Part shown: piece after piece, positions 7,369 through 15,306 of the stretch
How the letters are laid out: each line of letters opens with the position of its first letter
Position numbering within the stretch: the stretch's first letter is position 1
NCBI GenBank assembly: GCA_966250335.1
Contig: CBINGZ010000028.1
Span: forward strand, 1-64,000
Source of the DNA: OLB7 sp966250335
Lineage (GTDB): Bacteria; Bacteroidota; Ignavibacteria; OLB7
Direction: 5' to 3'
Length of the DNA: 64,000 bases
Program-made: the position numbers and the translations under genes
The notes under the pieces: generated by a model
What the model was told of the DNA's origin: nothing
Seen by the model: the letters and a program-made list of their open reading frames with translations, nothing else
Databases searched by the model: none

Positions 7369-9585
7369 ATGAAATATGCTCTTCAGATTATTGCGATGCT
7401 TTTATGCGGCGTCGCGTTTGCAATGCCGGCTCATGGGCAGGGACCAAAGTGGGAGTTGAAATATGAGACGGAGATCCGCGCCATGCAGATGTCGCCGTCG
7501 GGCGAATATGTGCTCTATATTCGCGAAAAGGACGACAACGACGTTCTGGAATGCCTCTCGACGGCCGACGGAAAACTGGTCTGGTCCAAGGCTCTCGTGG
7601 AGCCGGGGCCCCGCCCGCTGCTCGATTTCGTCGATTCCAACCGGATTATCGTCGGGCACGACAACAAGTTCGATTTCATCAGCGTGAAGGATGGGGTCGT
7701 CCGTAATTCGCTCCCCACCGTCGGCGAAAGCTGGTATGATCTGGTCGTTCAGCCGATGAAGGACCCCGATTACGAACAGCTGATGCCGTTCGCAAGCGAC
7801 AGCGTCGGCATTTTCTATTTCTCCGACGGCATGCAGATTCTCGATCTGCTCAACTCGAAGGTCATTTATCAGACCGAATGCTCCCCGAGCAAGGTGCGGT
7901 ACAAGCGGTGGGAGAAAATGATGCTGATCGATATGCATAATTCGTGCGACAGCATCTATTTCATCGATCTCAAGAATCGGAAGCTGGTCTTCAAGGCCTC
8001 CAAGGAGGAGCATGATATCAGCGAGTCGGCCTATCAGAATTTCGTCTCGACCGAGGATGAACTGCTCCTCTTCAACGAGGATAACATGGCAAGCGTGAAC
8101 GTTGCGACCGGAAAAGTCAACGCAACGATCGCCGTCGATCCCGACGAACCCGATGTCTTCCTCCCGATCTTTTCCGAGGACAAGAAGCAGATGCTGCTCC
8201 TGACCAGCCATGACGACGTGCAGCGGCTCTATGAGCCGAAGAGCGGCAAGATGCGCTGGCAGAGCAAGCCGGGGGAGATCAAGGGGATCGTGGGGGATGT
8301 GACCCTGCTGGAGAACAAGGAGGGAATCCTCTACTCCTACGACGAGGAGGGGGTCACCACGCTCTACAAGATCGACACCGAGACCGGCGCCATCCTCTGG
8401 AAGCAGCGCCTCTTCAAGCAGGACGACGTCTACGTGCCGGGCCACGTCAAGCCGAGCTCGACCCTGAAGACGATCGCCACGGTGGCCGCCGTCGTCGCCG
8501 TGAACGTCGCCATGAACGCCGGCAGCCGCGGCGGCGGAAGCCTCTGGATTCCCACCGAGATGTTCGGCAGCAGCGACGGATCGTACTCCTACGCCTCCAC
8601 CAACCGCGACAAGGCGACCGAGGGCTACGTCAGGACGATCGACTACAAGAATGGAAAACTGAATCTGGTGACCGCCGGAAAGATCTATTCGGAGCTGAAG
8701 AGCGGAGAGCGTGACGAGTATGACGGCGAGATGTTCATGACGATCGATCTGAAGGATGGAAAGATCCTCAAGTCGACTCCGGTCGATCTCCTCAAGAACT
8801 CGGAAGCTTCCAGCTTCAACGCGTTCCGTCAGTTCAAGCTTGTCGATCATGACGAAGCGAAAGTGGTGGTCGGGGAGAACAACATATATATCAAGATGGG
8901 AGAGAACATCGAGCACTACGGGTTCCCGATGTCGAAGGTCGTCTTCCTTGATTCCGGCGACAAGGATATCTTCATCCGCGTCGACAGCCTCGACGAGGAG
9001 CAGTACGATTTCTGGAAGATCGATGTGGGGAACTATCCGCCGAAGCGAAGCCTTGTTGCCCGCACGTTCGCAAGGAACCTGGTGGGAACCGGCGACTGGA
9101 ACTACACGGGGACGCTCAATATCACCGACGAACAGATCTCGATGCACCCGCTGGTGACCGATGCGGTCGGCGCGAAGTCGTTCTCGAATCCCACATGGCG
9201 ATATACGGTGGACGATCTCGATATCGGCGACATGCCTGACGACAAGTGGAACTGGACGCAGGGGATATCGGGTCTCGAGAACGGCAATATCGCCGTCTGC
9301 GGCAGCGACGCGGTTTCGGTGATCGCCGACAACGGAAAGTGCAAGACGCGCCACGAATGGTCGCCGTCGCTTCTGACTGCCTACCCGCCGCGTCAGTGCG
9401 GCCGCGGCATCCTCTATGCCACCGGAGACGACACCGGCATCCTGCCGAACAGTTGCGAGAACAAGGCGATCGCCAAGCTGGAGATCGACCCCCGCTACGT
9501 CCGCATCCTGCTCGCCGAAAAGCAGCAGCACGCGGTGGTTGCGGATGTGGATGAGGGGATTATCGTTTGCTATGATCTGCGGTAG
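7369..9585 (+). CDS. Secreted beta-propeller-like (PQQ/quinoprotein-type repeat) protein, copy 1
   Basis: 738 aa from ATG 7369, preceded by GAGGATCACC; the frame is open further upstream but this ATG starts a good signal peptide (KYALQIIAMLLCGVAFA, cleavage near AHGQ). The mature protein has repeated strand-turn units of the form PSGEYVLYI...DGKLVWSK, TGKVNATIAVDPDEPD, SGKMRWQSKPGE, ETGAILWKQRLF, which resemble PQQ/WD-type propeller blades in which 'GxxxW' closes a blade. A Gly-rich insert (MNAGSRGGGSLWIP, about 384-397) breaks the propeller, and a C-terminal region (about 410-738) contains GSDAVSVIADNGKCKTRHEW. Function unknown. It is the first of a family of tandem paralogues (9711-11921 and the broken 12034-13145). 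Paralogy is clear by eye; the propeller fold is inferred. Confidence 0.75.
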   Translation: MKYALQIIAMLLCGVAFAMPAHGQGPKWELKYETEIRAMQMSPSGEYVLYIREKDDNDVLECLSTADGKLVWSKALVEPGPRPLLDFVDSNRIIVGHDNKFDFISVKDGVVRNSLPTVGESWYDLVVQPMKDPDYEQLMPFASDSVGIFYFSDGMQILDLLNSKVIYQTECSPSKVRYKRWEKMMLIDMHNSCDSIYFIDLKNRKLVFKASKEEHDISESAYQNFVSTEDELLLFNEDNMASVNVATGKVNATIAVDPDEPDVFLPIFSEDKKQMLLLTSHDDVQRLYEPKSGKMRWQSKPGEIKGIVGDVTLLENKEGILYSYDEEGVTTLYKIDTETGAILWKQRLFKQDDVYVPGHVKPSSTLKTIATVAAVVAVNVAMNAGSRGGGSLWIPTEMFGSSDGSYSYASTNRDKATEGYVRTIDYKNGKLNLVTAGKIYSELKSGERDEYDGEMFMTIDLKDGKILKSTPVDLLKNSEASSFNAFRQFKLVDHDEAKVVVGENNIYIKMGENIEHYGFPMSKVVFLDSGDKDIFIRVDSLDEEQYDFWKIDVGNYPPKRSLVARTFARNLVGTGDWNYTGTLNITDEQISMHPLVTDAVGAKSFSNPTWRYTVDDLDIGDMPDDKWNWTQGISGLENGNIAVCGSDAVSVIADNGKCKTRHEWSPSLLTAYPPRQCGRGILYATGDDTGILPNSCENKAIAKLEIDPRYVRILLAEKQQHAVVADVDEGIIVCYDLR

Positions 9586-9634
9586 TTTCTTGGTAGATAT
9601 ATCCCGATTATCTTTACGATAGACACTACAGAAG

Positions 9635-9660
9635 CGCCGGAGGCAAACGAGCCTCCGGCG
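9635..9660 (+). terminator. Intrinsic terminator after propeller copy 1
   Basis: CGCCGGAGGC (9635-9644) and GCCTCCGGCG (9651-9660) form a perfect 10-bp stem with loop AAACGA, followed by a moderately T-rich stretch (TTCCCTATTCTTGTTGTTAT). Confidence 0.75.
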
Positions 9661-9710
9661 TTCCCTATTCTTGTTGTTATTACATTCAATTTGTTAAAGG
9701 CGGGAATCTC

Positions 9711-11921
9711 ATGAAGCATTCTGGATGTGGAATCACGCACGGTCCTTCCGTAGCGATGTACGGAAGACGACTCATCCCTCTGATTGCCGCCATGCTTCTA
9801 TCCGTTATCACTTCCGTACTCCCTGCACATGGTCAGAAGCTGAAATGGGAACTGAAGTATGATTCTCCTATCTATGGGGTACGGTTATCTCCATCGAATG
9901 AGTACGTACTATACACGTACGAGAAGGGCCTCACCAACGTTCTCGAGTGCGTTTCGGTAGCGGACGGGAAGCGTATATGGTCGAAAACCCTGGTGGAGTC
10001 CGGGCCGGTACTCGAGTTCATCGACACGAACCGCCTCATCGTCGGTCATGACGGGAGATACGATTTTATCACTGTAAAGGACGGTGTTGTCCGCAGTTCG
10101 CTGCCGATCATCGGCGAAACCTGGGACGATCTTATCCTCCAGAGACCCGATCCACGGGAATATGAGAGATTGGGGCCGCTGATTCGGGACAGCATCGGCA
10201 TTTTCTATTTCTCGAACGGTATGCAGATCATCGACCTCCTTGAGGAGAAGATGATCTACCAGACAGAATGCGATTTCGACCATGTACGCTATGGATACTG
10301 GGAAAGGATGATGCTGATCAATGAGTGTGATGACTGTGACAGCATCTATGTATTGGATAGAAAGAATCGGACGATGGTGTTCAAGGCTTCCAGGAGGGAG
10401 CAGCTTATCAGCAATATGGCATACCAGAGCTTCGTCTCGTCGGGAAATGAAGTGCTGCTGTTCAACGATGACAATATGACGAGCGTCGATGTGACGACCG
10501 GAAAGATCAATACCTCGCTTGCGATAGATCCTGATGATCCCGATATGTATATTCCCATCTTTCCCGGTGAGGGCCAGCAGATGCTGCTCCTTACCAGCCA
10601 GGGCGACAGACACAGGTTATATGAGACGAAATCCGGCAACCTGATCTGGCAGACGGATTCCGGCGCCCTCGGGGGAGTCGTCGACGACATAGTACTGCTG
10701 GAGCACGAAGAAGCGATCCTGTATAGCTACGATGGCGACGGCCTTACCAGTGCCTGCAAAATCGACATGAAGAACGGCGCCCTGCTCTGGAAACTGCCGT
10801 TGTTCAGGCAGAAAGGAACCTACAGGCCCGGACATGTACGACGGTTGTCGGCCATTTTCGCACATGATCCGCCGGAGAGGCGTAAGTGGGAGCCCAGCTA
10901 CCTGGGCTTTGATCCGGTCGGAAATGATTATCGTTATGCGAGTCTTGCCAAGGGTACTGAAGGTTATGTCAGAATGATCGGTATCGCGAATGGGAGGCTG
11001 AATATCATAACAGTAGGGAAGATCCATGACCCTGCAGCGAATGCCCGCGAGCATTACAACGGCGAGAAGTTCATGACGATTGACCTTAACGACGGGAAGA
11101 TTCTTGCATCACAGGCGATCGATGTGCTGAAGAATTCAGATGAGCCCGACTTCGATGCTTTCTGGGACAGTCAGCCGAACATACACAATGGATCGTATAT
11201 CGTTCTGGGCTTGGACAAGGTCTATATATTTCGTGGTGAAAACATGATTCACTATGATTTCCCGGGCCTGATGATCACGAAGGTCGATCGGGATAGTAAT
11301 GAAACGTTGATCCGAACCAGGAGCTGGCGTGGGGATACCCTGGATTACTGGAGAATCGATGTGTCCGACTTCCCTCCCAATAGATATTTGCTTGTGCGTA
11401 CATTCGCTCCTAATATCGAGAGACATACTCTCTGGCAACTTGACGGGACACTCCTGATCAGTCCGGATGATATCACTATGTATCCGCTTGCAACGGGTGA
11501 AATCTCTGAGAAAACGTTCATGAACCCGCGATGGAGACTCACGGCCGACCGTCTCGGTGTTGGAGATATCCCGGAAAATCTTTCCGGACAAGGGGTGCTC
11601 GCCGCGAGTAATGGGGATATCGTGGTAGGTGGAAGCGACGCGATCACACTCGTTTCCGAATCGGGAAAGTGCAGGACAAACTACGAATGGCTGTATGGGA
11701 GACCCAGCTCCTTCGAACTGTATGAATGCGATCGTGGTCTTATATTCGACGCTACAGGTGAGGCCGGTTTGTTGCCCAATATCTGCAATGATACAGTATT
11801 TGCTGCGCCTGATATTGAAAGGTACGGCAGCAACGTTCTTCCGACATATGATCGGTATGCCTTCCTGCTCGCAAGCTGGGGCAGGAGGAATTGCTTTCTT
11901 CGATGTTACAGCCTAAGGTAG
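9711..11921 (+). CDS. Secreted beta-propeller-like protein, copy 2 (paralogue of 7369-9585)
   Basis: 736 aa. The ATG at 9711 follows AAAGGCGGGAATCTC. The signal peptide lies at about residues 16-42 (YGRRLIPLIAAMLLSVIT to AHGQ); an internal ATG at 9756 would give a start matching copy 1 more exactly but has no ribosome site. It aligns along nearly its whole length with copy 1: KWELKYDSPIYGVRLSPSNE, YFSNGMQIIDLLEEKMIYQT, VLLFNDDNMTSVDVTTGKIN, GGSDAITLVSESGKCRTNYE. It lacks the Gly-rich insert after the propeller. Base composition is noticeably more AT-rich than copy 1, with more A/T third positions, suggesting divergence or different ancestry rather than a very recent duplication. Function unknown. 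Confidence 0.75.
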   Translation: MKHSGCGITHGPSVAMYGRRLIPLIAAMLLSVITSVLPAHGQKLKWELKYDSPIYGVRLSPSNEYVLYTYEKGLTNVLECVSVADGKRIWSKTLVESGPVLEFIDTNRLIVGHDGRYDFITVKDGVVRSSLPIIGETWDDLILQRPDPREYERLGPLIRDSIGIFYFSNGMQIIDLLEEKMIYQTECDFDHVRYGYWERMMLINECDDCDSIYVLDRKNRTMVFKASRREQLISNMAYQSFVSSGNEVLLFNDDNMTSVDVTTGKINTSLAIDPDDPDMYIPIFPGEGQQMLLLTSQGDRHRLYETKSGNLIWQTDSGALGGVVDDIVLLEHEEAILYSYDGDGLTSACKIDMKNGALLWKLPLFRQKGTYRPGHVRRLSAIFAHDPPERRKWEPSYLGFDPVGNDYRYASLAKGTEGYVRMIGIANGRLNIITVGKIHDPAANAREHYNGEKFMTIDLNDGKILASQAIDVLKNSDEPDFDAFWDSQPNIHNGSYIVLGLDKVYIFRGENMIHYDFPGLMITKVDRDSNETLIRTRSWRGDTLDYWRIDVSDFPPNRYLLVRTFAPNIERHTLWQLDGTLLISPDDITMYPLATGEISEKTFMNPRWRLTADRLGVGDIPENLSGQGVLAASNGDIVVGGSDAITLVSESGKCRTNYEWLYGRPSSFELYECDRGLIFDATGEAGLLPNICNDTVFAAPDIERYGSNVLPTYDRYAFLLASWGRRNCFLRCYSLR

Positions 11922-12033
11922 TCGAAAGATCGAATCTCGCTTCTTGCTTGAACCGGTGAAGTATGTCTAAAACAGGGGACTACCGCTTCCCGGCGTTTCG
12001 AATCATTACTCGATGTATTAATTCAGGAATATC

Positions 12034-13145
12034 ATGAAATTGCAGCCGCCGGCTGATGACGGCCGGGGATACCGCAAGACGACGACCGAGGGATATGTCG
12101 CGGAACTGGGAAGAACCGCCGATCGGCTTACGCTGATCACGGCGGGGCATATCCATGCCGAGGCGACGGCATCAGACCGGGCTCCATATGACGGCGAGAT
12201 GCTCATTACTATCAATCTGAAGGATGGATCGACGGTCGAGGAAAAGAAGATCGATGTGCTGAAGAACGACGACACGCGCGGCTTCAACGCATTCCAGCGC
12301 CTTACGGTGACCCGGATCAACGACGTGCAGATGGTGGTCGGGGGCGACGCCGTTCACTTCCGTCGCGGCGACAAGTTCCATACCGAGCCGTTCCCGGGCC
12401 GTTCCCGGGCCGTTCAGTATCGCTTCTGGGGGTGACGGAGCTTCAGCCCGGCCTTTCCGTATCGTTTCGGGGGGCGCAGGGGAACAACGCCTTCGTCGGC
12501 GCCGGCTCGGATGACGATGAATTCGACTACTGGAGGTTCGATCTTTCCTCCATGCCTCCCAGCCGCCATCTGATTGCCCGCATCCCCTCGATGAACCCGA
12601 TGTTCCTCTATCACTCTCCGTTCCCGGGGCTGCTGGTCGTTACCGACGACGATATCTCGTGCCATGCTCCCGTCGCCGGGGAGGTGGGGCCGAGGACCTT
12701 CTCGAACCCGCTCTGGCGTTTCAGCGCCGACGAGCTGGAGATCGGCGATATGCCGAGCGGACCTAGAATGCAGATGACCCCGACCTGGATGATGGAGTCG
12801 ATATGGGCGACGAGCGAAGGGGAGGTGGTCGTTGCGGGGAGCGACGGAATTGCCTTCATATCGCGTGACGGCAGATCCCGGGCTACCCACGAGTGGTCGC
12901 CGGAACTCGAACTCGACTTCTCTTCCACGGTCGCTCCTGCTTCGCAGGCGGTCATGGAGGTCGGGAAAGGGCTCGTCTACTCCAGCGGCGGGGAGACCGT
13001 GATCCTCTCCAACGGGTGCGACCCGAAGCCTCTGGTGAAGAAGGAGATCGCTCAGAAGGATGCCCGTGTGCTGGTCGGCAGCAATGCCTCGGTCGTGATC
13101 CTGGACGTGAGCGAAGGGACCGTTTCCTGCTACCATCTGAAGTAG
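12034..13145 (+). pseudogene. Third propeller paralogue, N-terminally deleted and frameshifted
   Basis: Remnant matching only the C-terminal part of copies 1 and 2, equivalent to copy 1 from about residue 400 onward. Part A (12034-12435) starts with ATGAAATTG directly at the internal TEGYV...LITAGHIHAE region, without signal peptide or N-terminal propeller, and stops at 12435. Part B (12432-13145) continues the homology (DEFDYWRFDLSSMPPSRHLIARI to SCYHLK) in another frame. An 11-bp tandem duplication at 12388-12409 accounts for the shift: removing one unit joins the two frames into FPGRSVSLLGVTELQPG, the length seen in the paralogues. The GGAAT.TCATGAA context of the start resembles the copy 2 start, as if a deletion fused the original start to the interior. 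Parts A and B could in principle be two peptides, but without a signal sequence export is unlikely. Confidence 0.8.
12388..12409 (+). repeat. 11-bp perfect tandem duplication causing a frameshift
   Basis: CCGTTCCCGGG occurs at 12388-12398 and again at 12399-12409, followed by a further partial CCGTTC. The unit is not a multiple of three and lies exactly where homology to the paralogues switches frame. Confidence 0.9.
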
Positions 13146-13301
13146 AAACCGACTCCCCCCATCCCCACCTCATAATAACTTGCAACCCTTAAATGCTTGT
13201 CGGGGTGGGGCCGGGGGGCCAGTTTGCCTGCTTCGGATTCCTTACAGTCGTCGTACGGTCGCTCGGTTGCGGCGTTACGCGATCCTTTTTCAACGGTCCA
13301 T

Positions 13302-15149
13302 ATGAAACAGTTGAGCTCCAACACGAAGCTTCGGAATATCGCGATCATTGCCCACGTCGACCACGGCAAGACCACCCTCGTCGACCACATGTTCCGTCAG
13401 AGCGGCGTCTTCCGTGCCGGTCAGGACGTGGAGACGCGCGTGATGGACAGCATGGATCTGGAACGCGAGAGGGGGATCACCATCGCCGCCAAGAACTGCT
13501 CGGTGCAGTGGAACGATGTGAAGATCAACATCCTCGACACCCCCGGCCACGCCGACTTCGGCGGTGAGGTGGAACGTGCCCTCATGATGGTCGACGGGGC
13601 GATCCTCCTGGTCGACTCCTCCGAGGGACCCCTTCCCCAGACCCGTTTCGTTCTCAAGAAGGCGCTCGATTCCGGCCTGAAGATCATCGTCGTCGTCAAC
13701 AAGATCGACCGCAAGGACGCGCGTCCCCAGGAAGTTCTCAACGAGATCTACGACCTCTTCATCGATCTGGACGCCAGCGACGAACAGATCGAGTTCCCGG
13801 TCCTCTACGCCATCGGCCGCAACGGCGTGGCGCAGAAGACGCTGGAGGAACAGGGGGAGACCCTGATGCCGCTGTTCGAGGCGATCGTCAACGAGATACC
13901 GGCGCCGCAGTTCGATCCGGAGGAGCCGTTCCAGATGCTCGTATCGGATCTCGATTATTCGGACTATGTCGGCCGCCTGGCGATCGGCAAGGTGATCAAC
14001 GGGGTCGTCAAGGGGAACGACGACCTGGTCCGGATCGATCAGGAGGGGAATGCGCTCCAGCTCCGCGTCTCCAAGCTCCAGGCCTACGACGGCGTCGCCG
14101 TCAGCGAGGTCCCGGAGGTGGAGGCGGGGGATATCGCGATCCTGGCGGGGATCGAGGAGGTCCATATCGGCGACACGATCTGCACCCGGAGCGCACCGAA
14201 GGCGCTCAAGCGGATCACCGTCGACGAGCCGACCATCTCCATGATGTTCACCATCAACAGCTCCCCCCTCTCCGGCAAGGAAGGGAAGCATGTGCAGTCG
14301 GGCAAGATCCGTGAGCGCCTGCTGAAGGAGACGCTCCGGAACGTCGCGATCCAGGTGGAGGAGGCGACCGACAGGGACAACTTCACGGTGAAGGGGAGAG
14401 GCGAGTTCCAGATGGCGATCCTGATCGAGACGATGCGCCGCGAAGGATTCGAGCTGAGCGTCGGCCGCCCGCAGGTGATCTACAAGAAGAAGGATGGCAG
14501 GATCATGGAGCCGATCGAACATCTCTTCGTCGACTGCGACGAGTCGTTCATCGGCGTCGTCTCGGAAAAGCTCTCGCGCCGCAAGGGGCGGATGATCAAT
14601 CTGGTCAACCATGGAACAGGTCGGGTCAGGATGGAATTCTCCGTCCCCTCCCGCTCGCTCATCGGCTATCGCAACGAGTTCCTGACCGATACCAAGGGGA
14701 CCGGCATGATGAACTCCTATCTGGCCGGCTACGAGGAACATCGCGGCGAGTTCCCGACCCGCCTCACCGGCTCGCTCGTCTCCGACCGCACCGGCGAGGC
14801 GCTCTCCTACGCCCTCTTCAACCTGGAGCCGCGCGGCGTCCTCTTCTCGGTGCCGGGCGACCCGGTGTACGAAGGGCTGATCGTCGGGGAGCACAACCGC
14901 GACAACGATCTGAACGTGAACCCCTGCAAGGCGAAGAAGCTCACGAACATGCGCGCCTCCGGCAAGGATGAAGGGATCGTGCTGACCCCCGTCACGCCGA
15001 TGACCCTGGAGCGGGCGATCGAGTTCATCAAGGATGACGAGATGGTGGAGGTCACGCCGAAGAGCATCCGCCTGCGCAAGGCGATACTTTCCGCCACCGA
15101 CCGCCAGCGCCTCCGTCCGGAGAAGATGGCGGCGGAAGAGAACGATTGA
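13302..15149 (+). CDS. typA: Ribosome-associated GTPase TypA/BipA
   Basis: Translational GTPase of the EF-G/LepA class, 615 aa from ATG 13302 (MKQLSSNTKLRNIAI), the normal TypA length; an in-frame extension to 13197 is not conserved in type and is dropped. G1 is HVDHGKTT, the switch I/effector area includes MDLERERGITI, G3 is DTPGHADFGGE, G4 is NKIDR. Domain order: G domain (about 1-195), beta-barrel domain II (about 205-290), EF-G-like domain III (about 300-385), domain V-like and the TypA-specific C-terminal domain (HNRDNDLNVNPCKAKKLTNM). It binds ribosomes and helps 50S assembly and stress adaptation in the cytosol. The ribosome-binding site is weak. It is transcribed singly. Confidence 0.97.
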   Translation: MKQLSSNTKLRNIAIIAHVDHGKTTLVDHMFRQSGVFRAGQDVETRVMDSMDLERERGITIAAKNCSVQWNDVKINILDTPGHADFGGEVERALMMVDGAILLVDSSEGPLPQTRFVLKKALDSGLKIIVVVNKIDRKDARPQEVLNEIYDLFIDLDASDEQIEFPVLYAIGRNGVAQKTLEEQGETLMPLFEAIVNEIPAPQFDPEEPFQMLVSDLDYSDYVGRLAIGKVINGVVKGNDDLVRIDQEGNALQLRVSKLQAYDGVAVSEVPEVEAGDIAILAGIEEVHIGDTICTRSAPKALKRITVDEPTISMMFTINSSPLSGKEGKHVQSGKIRERLLKETLRNVAIQVEEATDRDNFTVKGRGEFQMAILIETMRREGFELSVGRPQVIYKKKDGRIMEPIEHLFVDCDESFIGVVSEKLSRRKGRMINLVNHGTGRVRMEFSVPSRSLIGYRNEFLTDTKGTGMMNSYLAGYEEHRGEFPTRLTGSLVSDRTGEALSYALFNLEPRGVLFSVPGDPVYEGLIVGEHNRDNDLNVNPCKAKKLTNMRASGKDEGIVLTPVTPMTLERAIEFIKDDEMVEVTPKSIRLRKAILSATDRQRLRPEKMAAEEND

Positions 15150-15232
15150 TCCGGAACGAATCGTACCATACTGTACGATCGCTTCCATCGTGTTGACTTA
15201 TCTCAACGGTTTCGTAGCTTCGAACCCCGGCC

Positions 15233-15266
15233 GTCCCGGAGGCGCCCATTCAGGCCCCTCCGGGAC
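15233..15266. terminator. 10-bp inverted repeat downstream of typA
   Basis: GTCCCGGAGG (15233-15242) and CCTCCGGGAC (15257-15266) are perfect complements with a 14-base loop. No T-run follows, so this may be a factor-assisted terminator or only a structural element. Confidence 0.4.
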
Positions 15267-15306
15267 CGACCGCGGCTTCTGAACGAGTCGTTATCGAGGA
15301 GATGTC

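Noticed and set aside
7402..9531. Long minus-strand open frame opposite propeller copy 1
   Set aside because: No signal peptide or domain, and composition typical of an antisense frame; the plus-strand frame has paralogues and a signal peptide.
12034..13145. Two separate functional small genes with a GTGA overlap
   Set aside because: Both pieces align consecutively to the same paralogue, and an 11-bp duplication at the junction explains the frame change; a broken gene is simpler.
13146..13301. C-rich/G-rich stretches before typA as a terminator or G-quadruplex
   Set aside because: CCCCCCATCCCCACC and GGGGTGGGGCCGGGGGG could pair or form a quadruplex, but pairing is irregular and there is no T-run; not strong enough to list.
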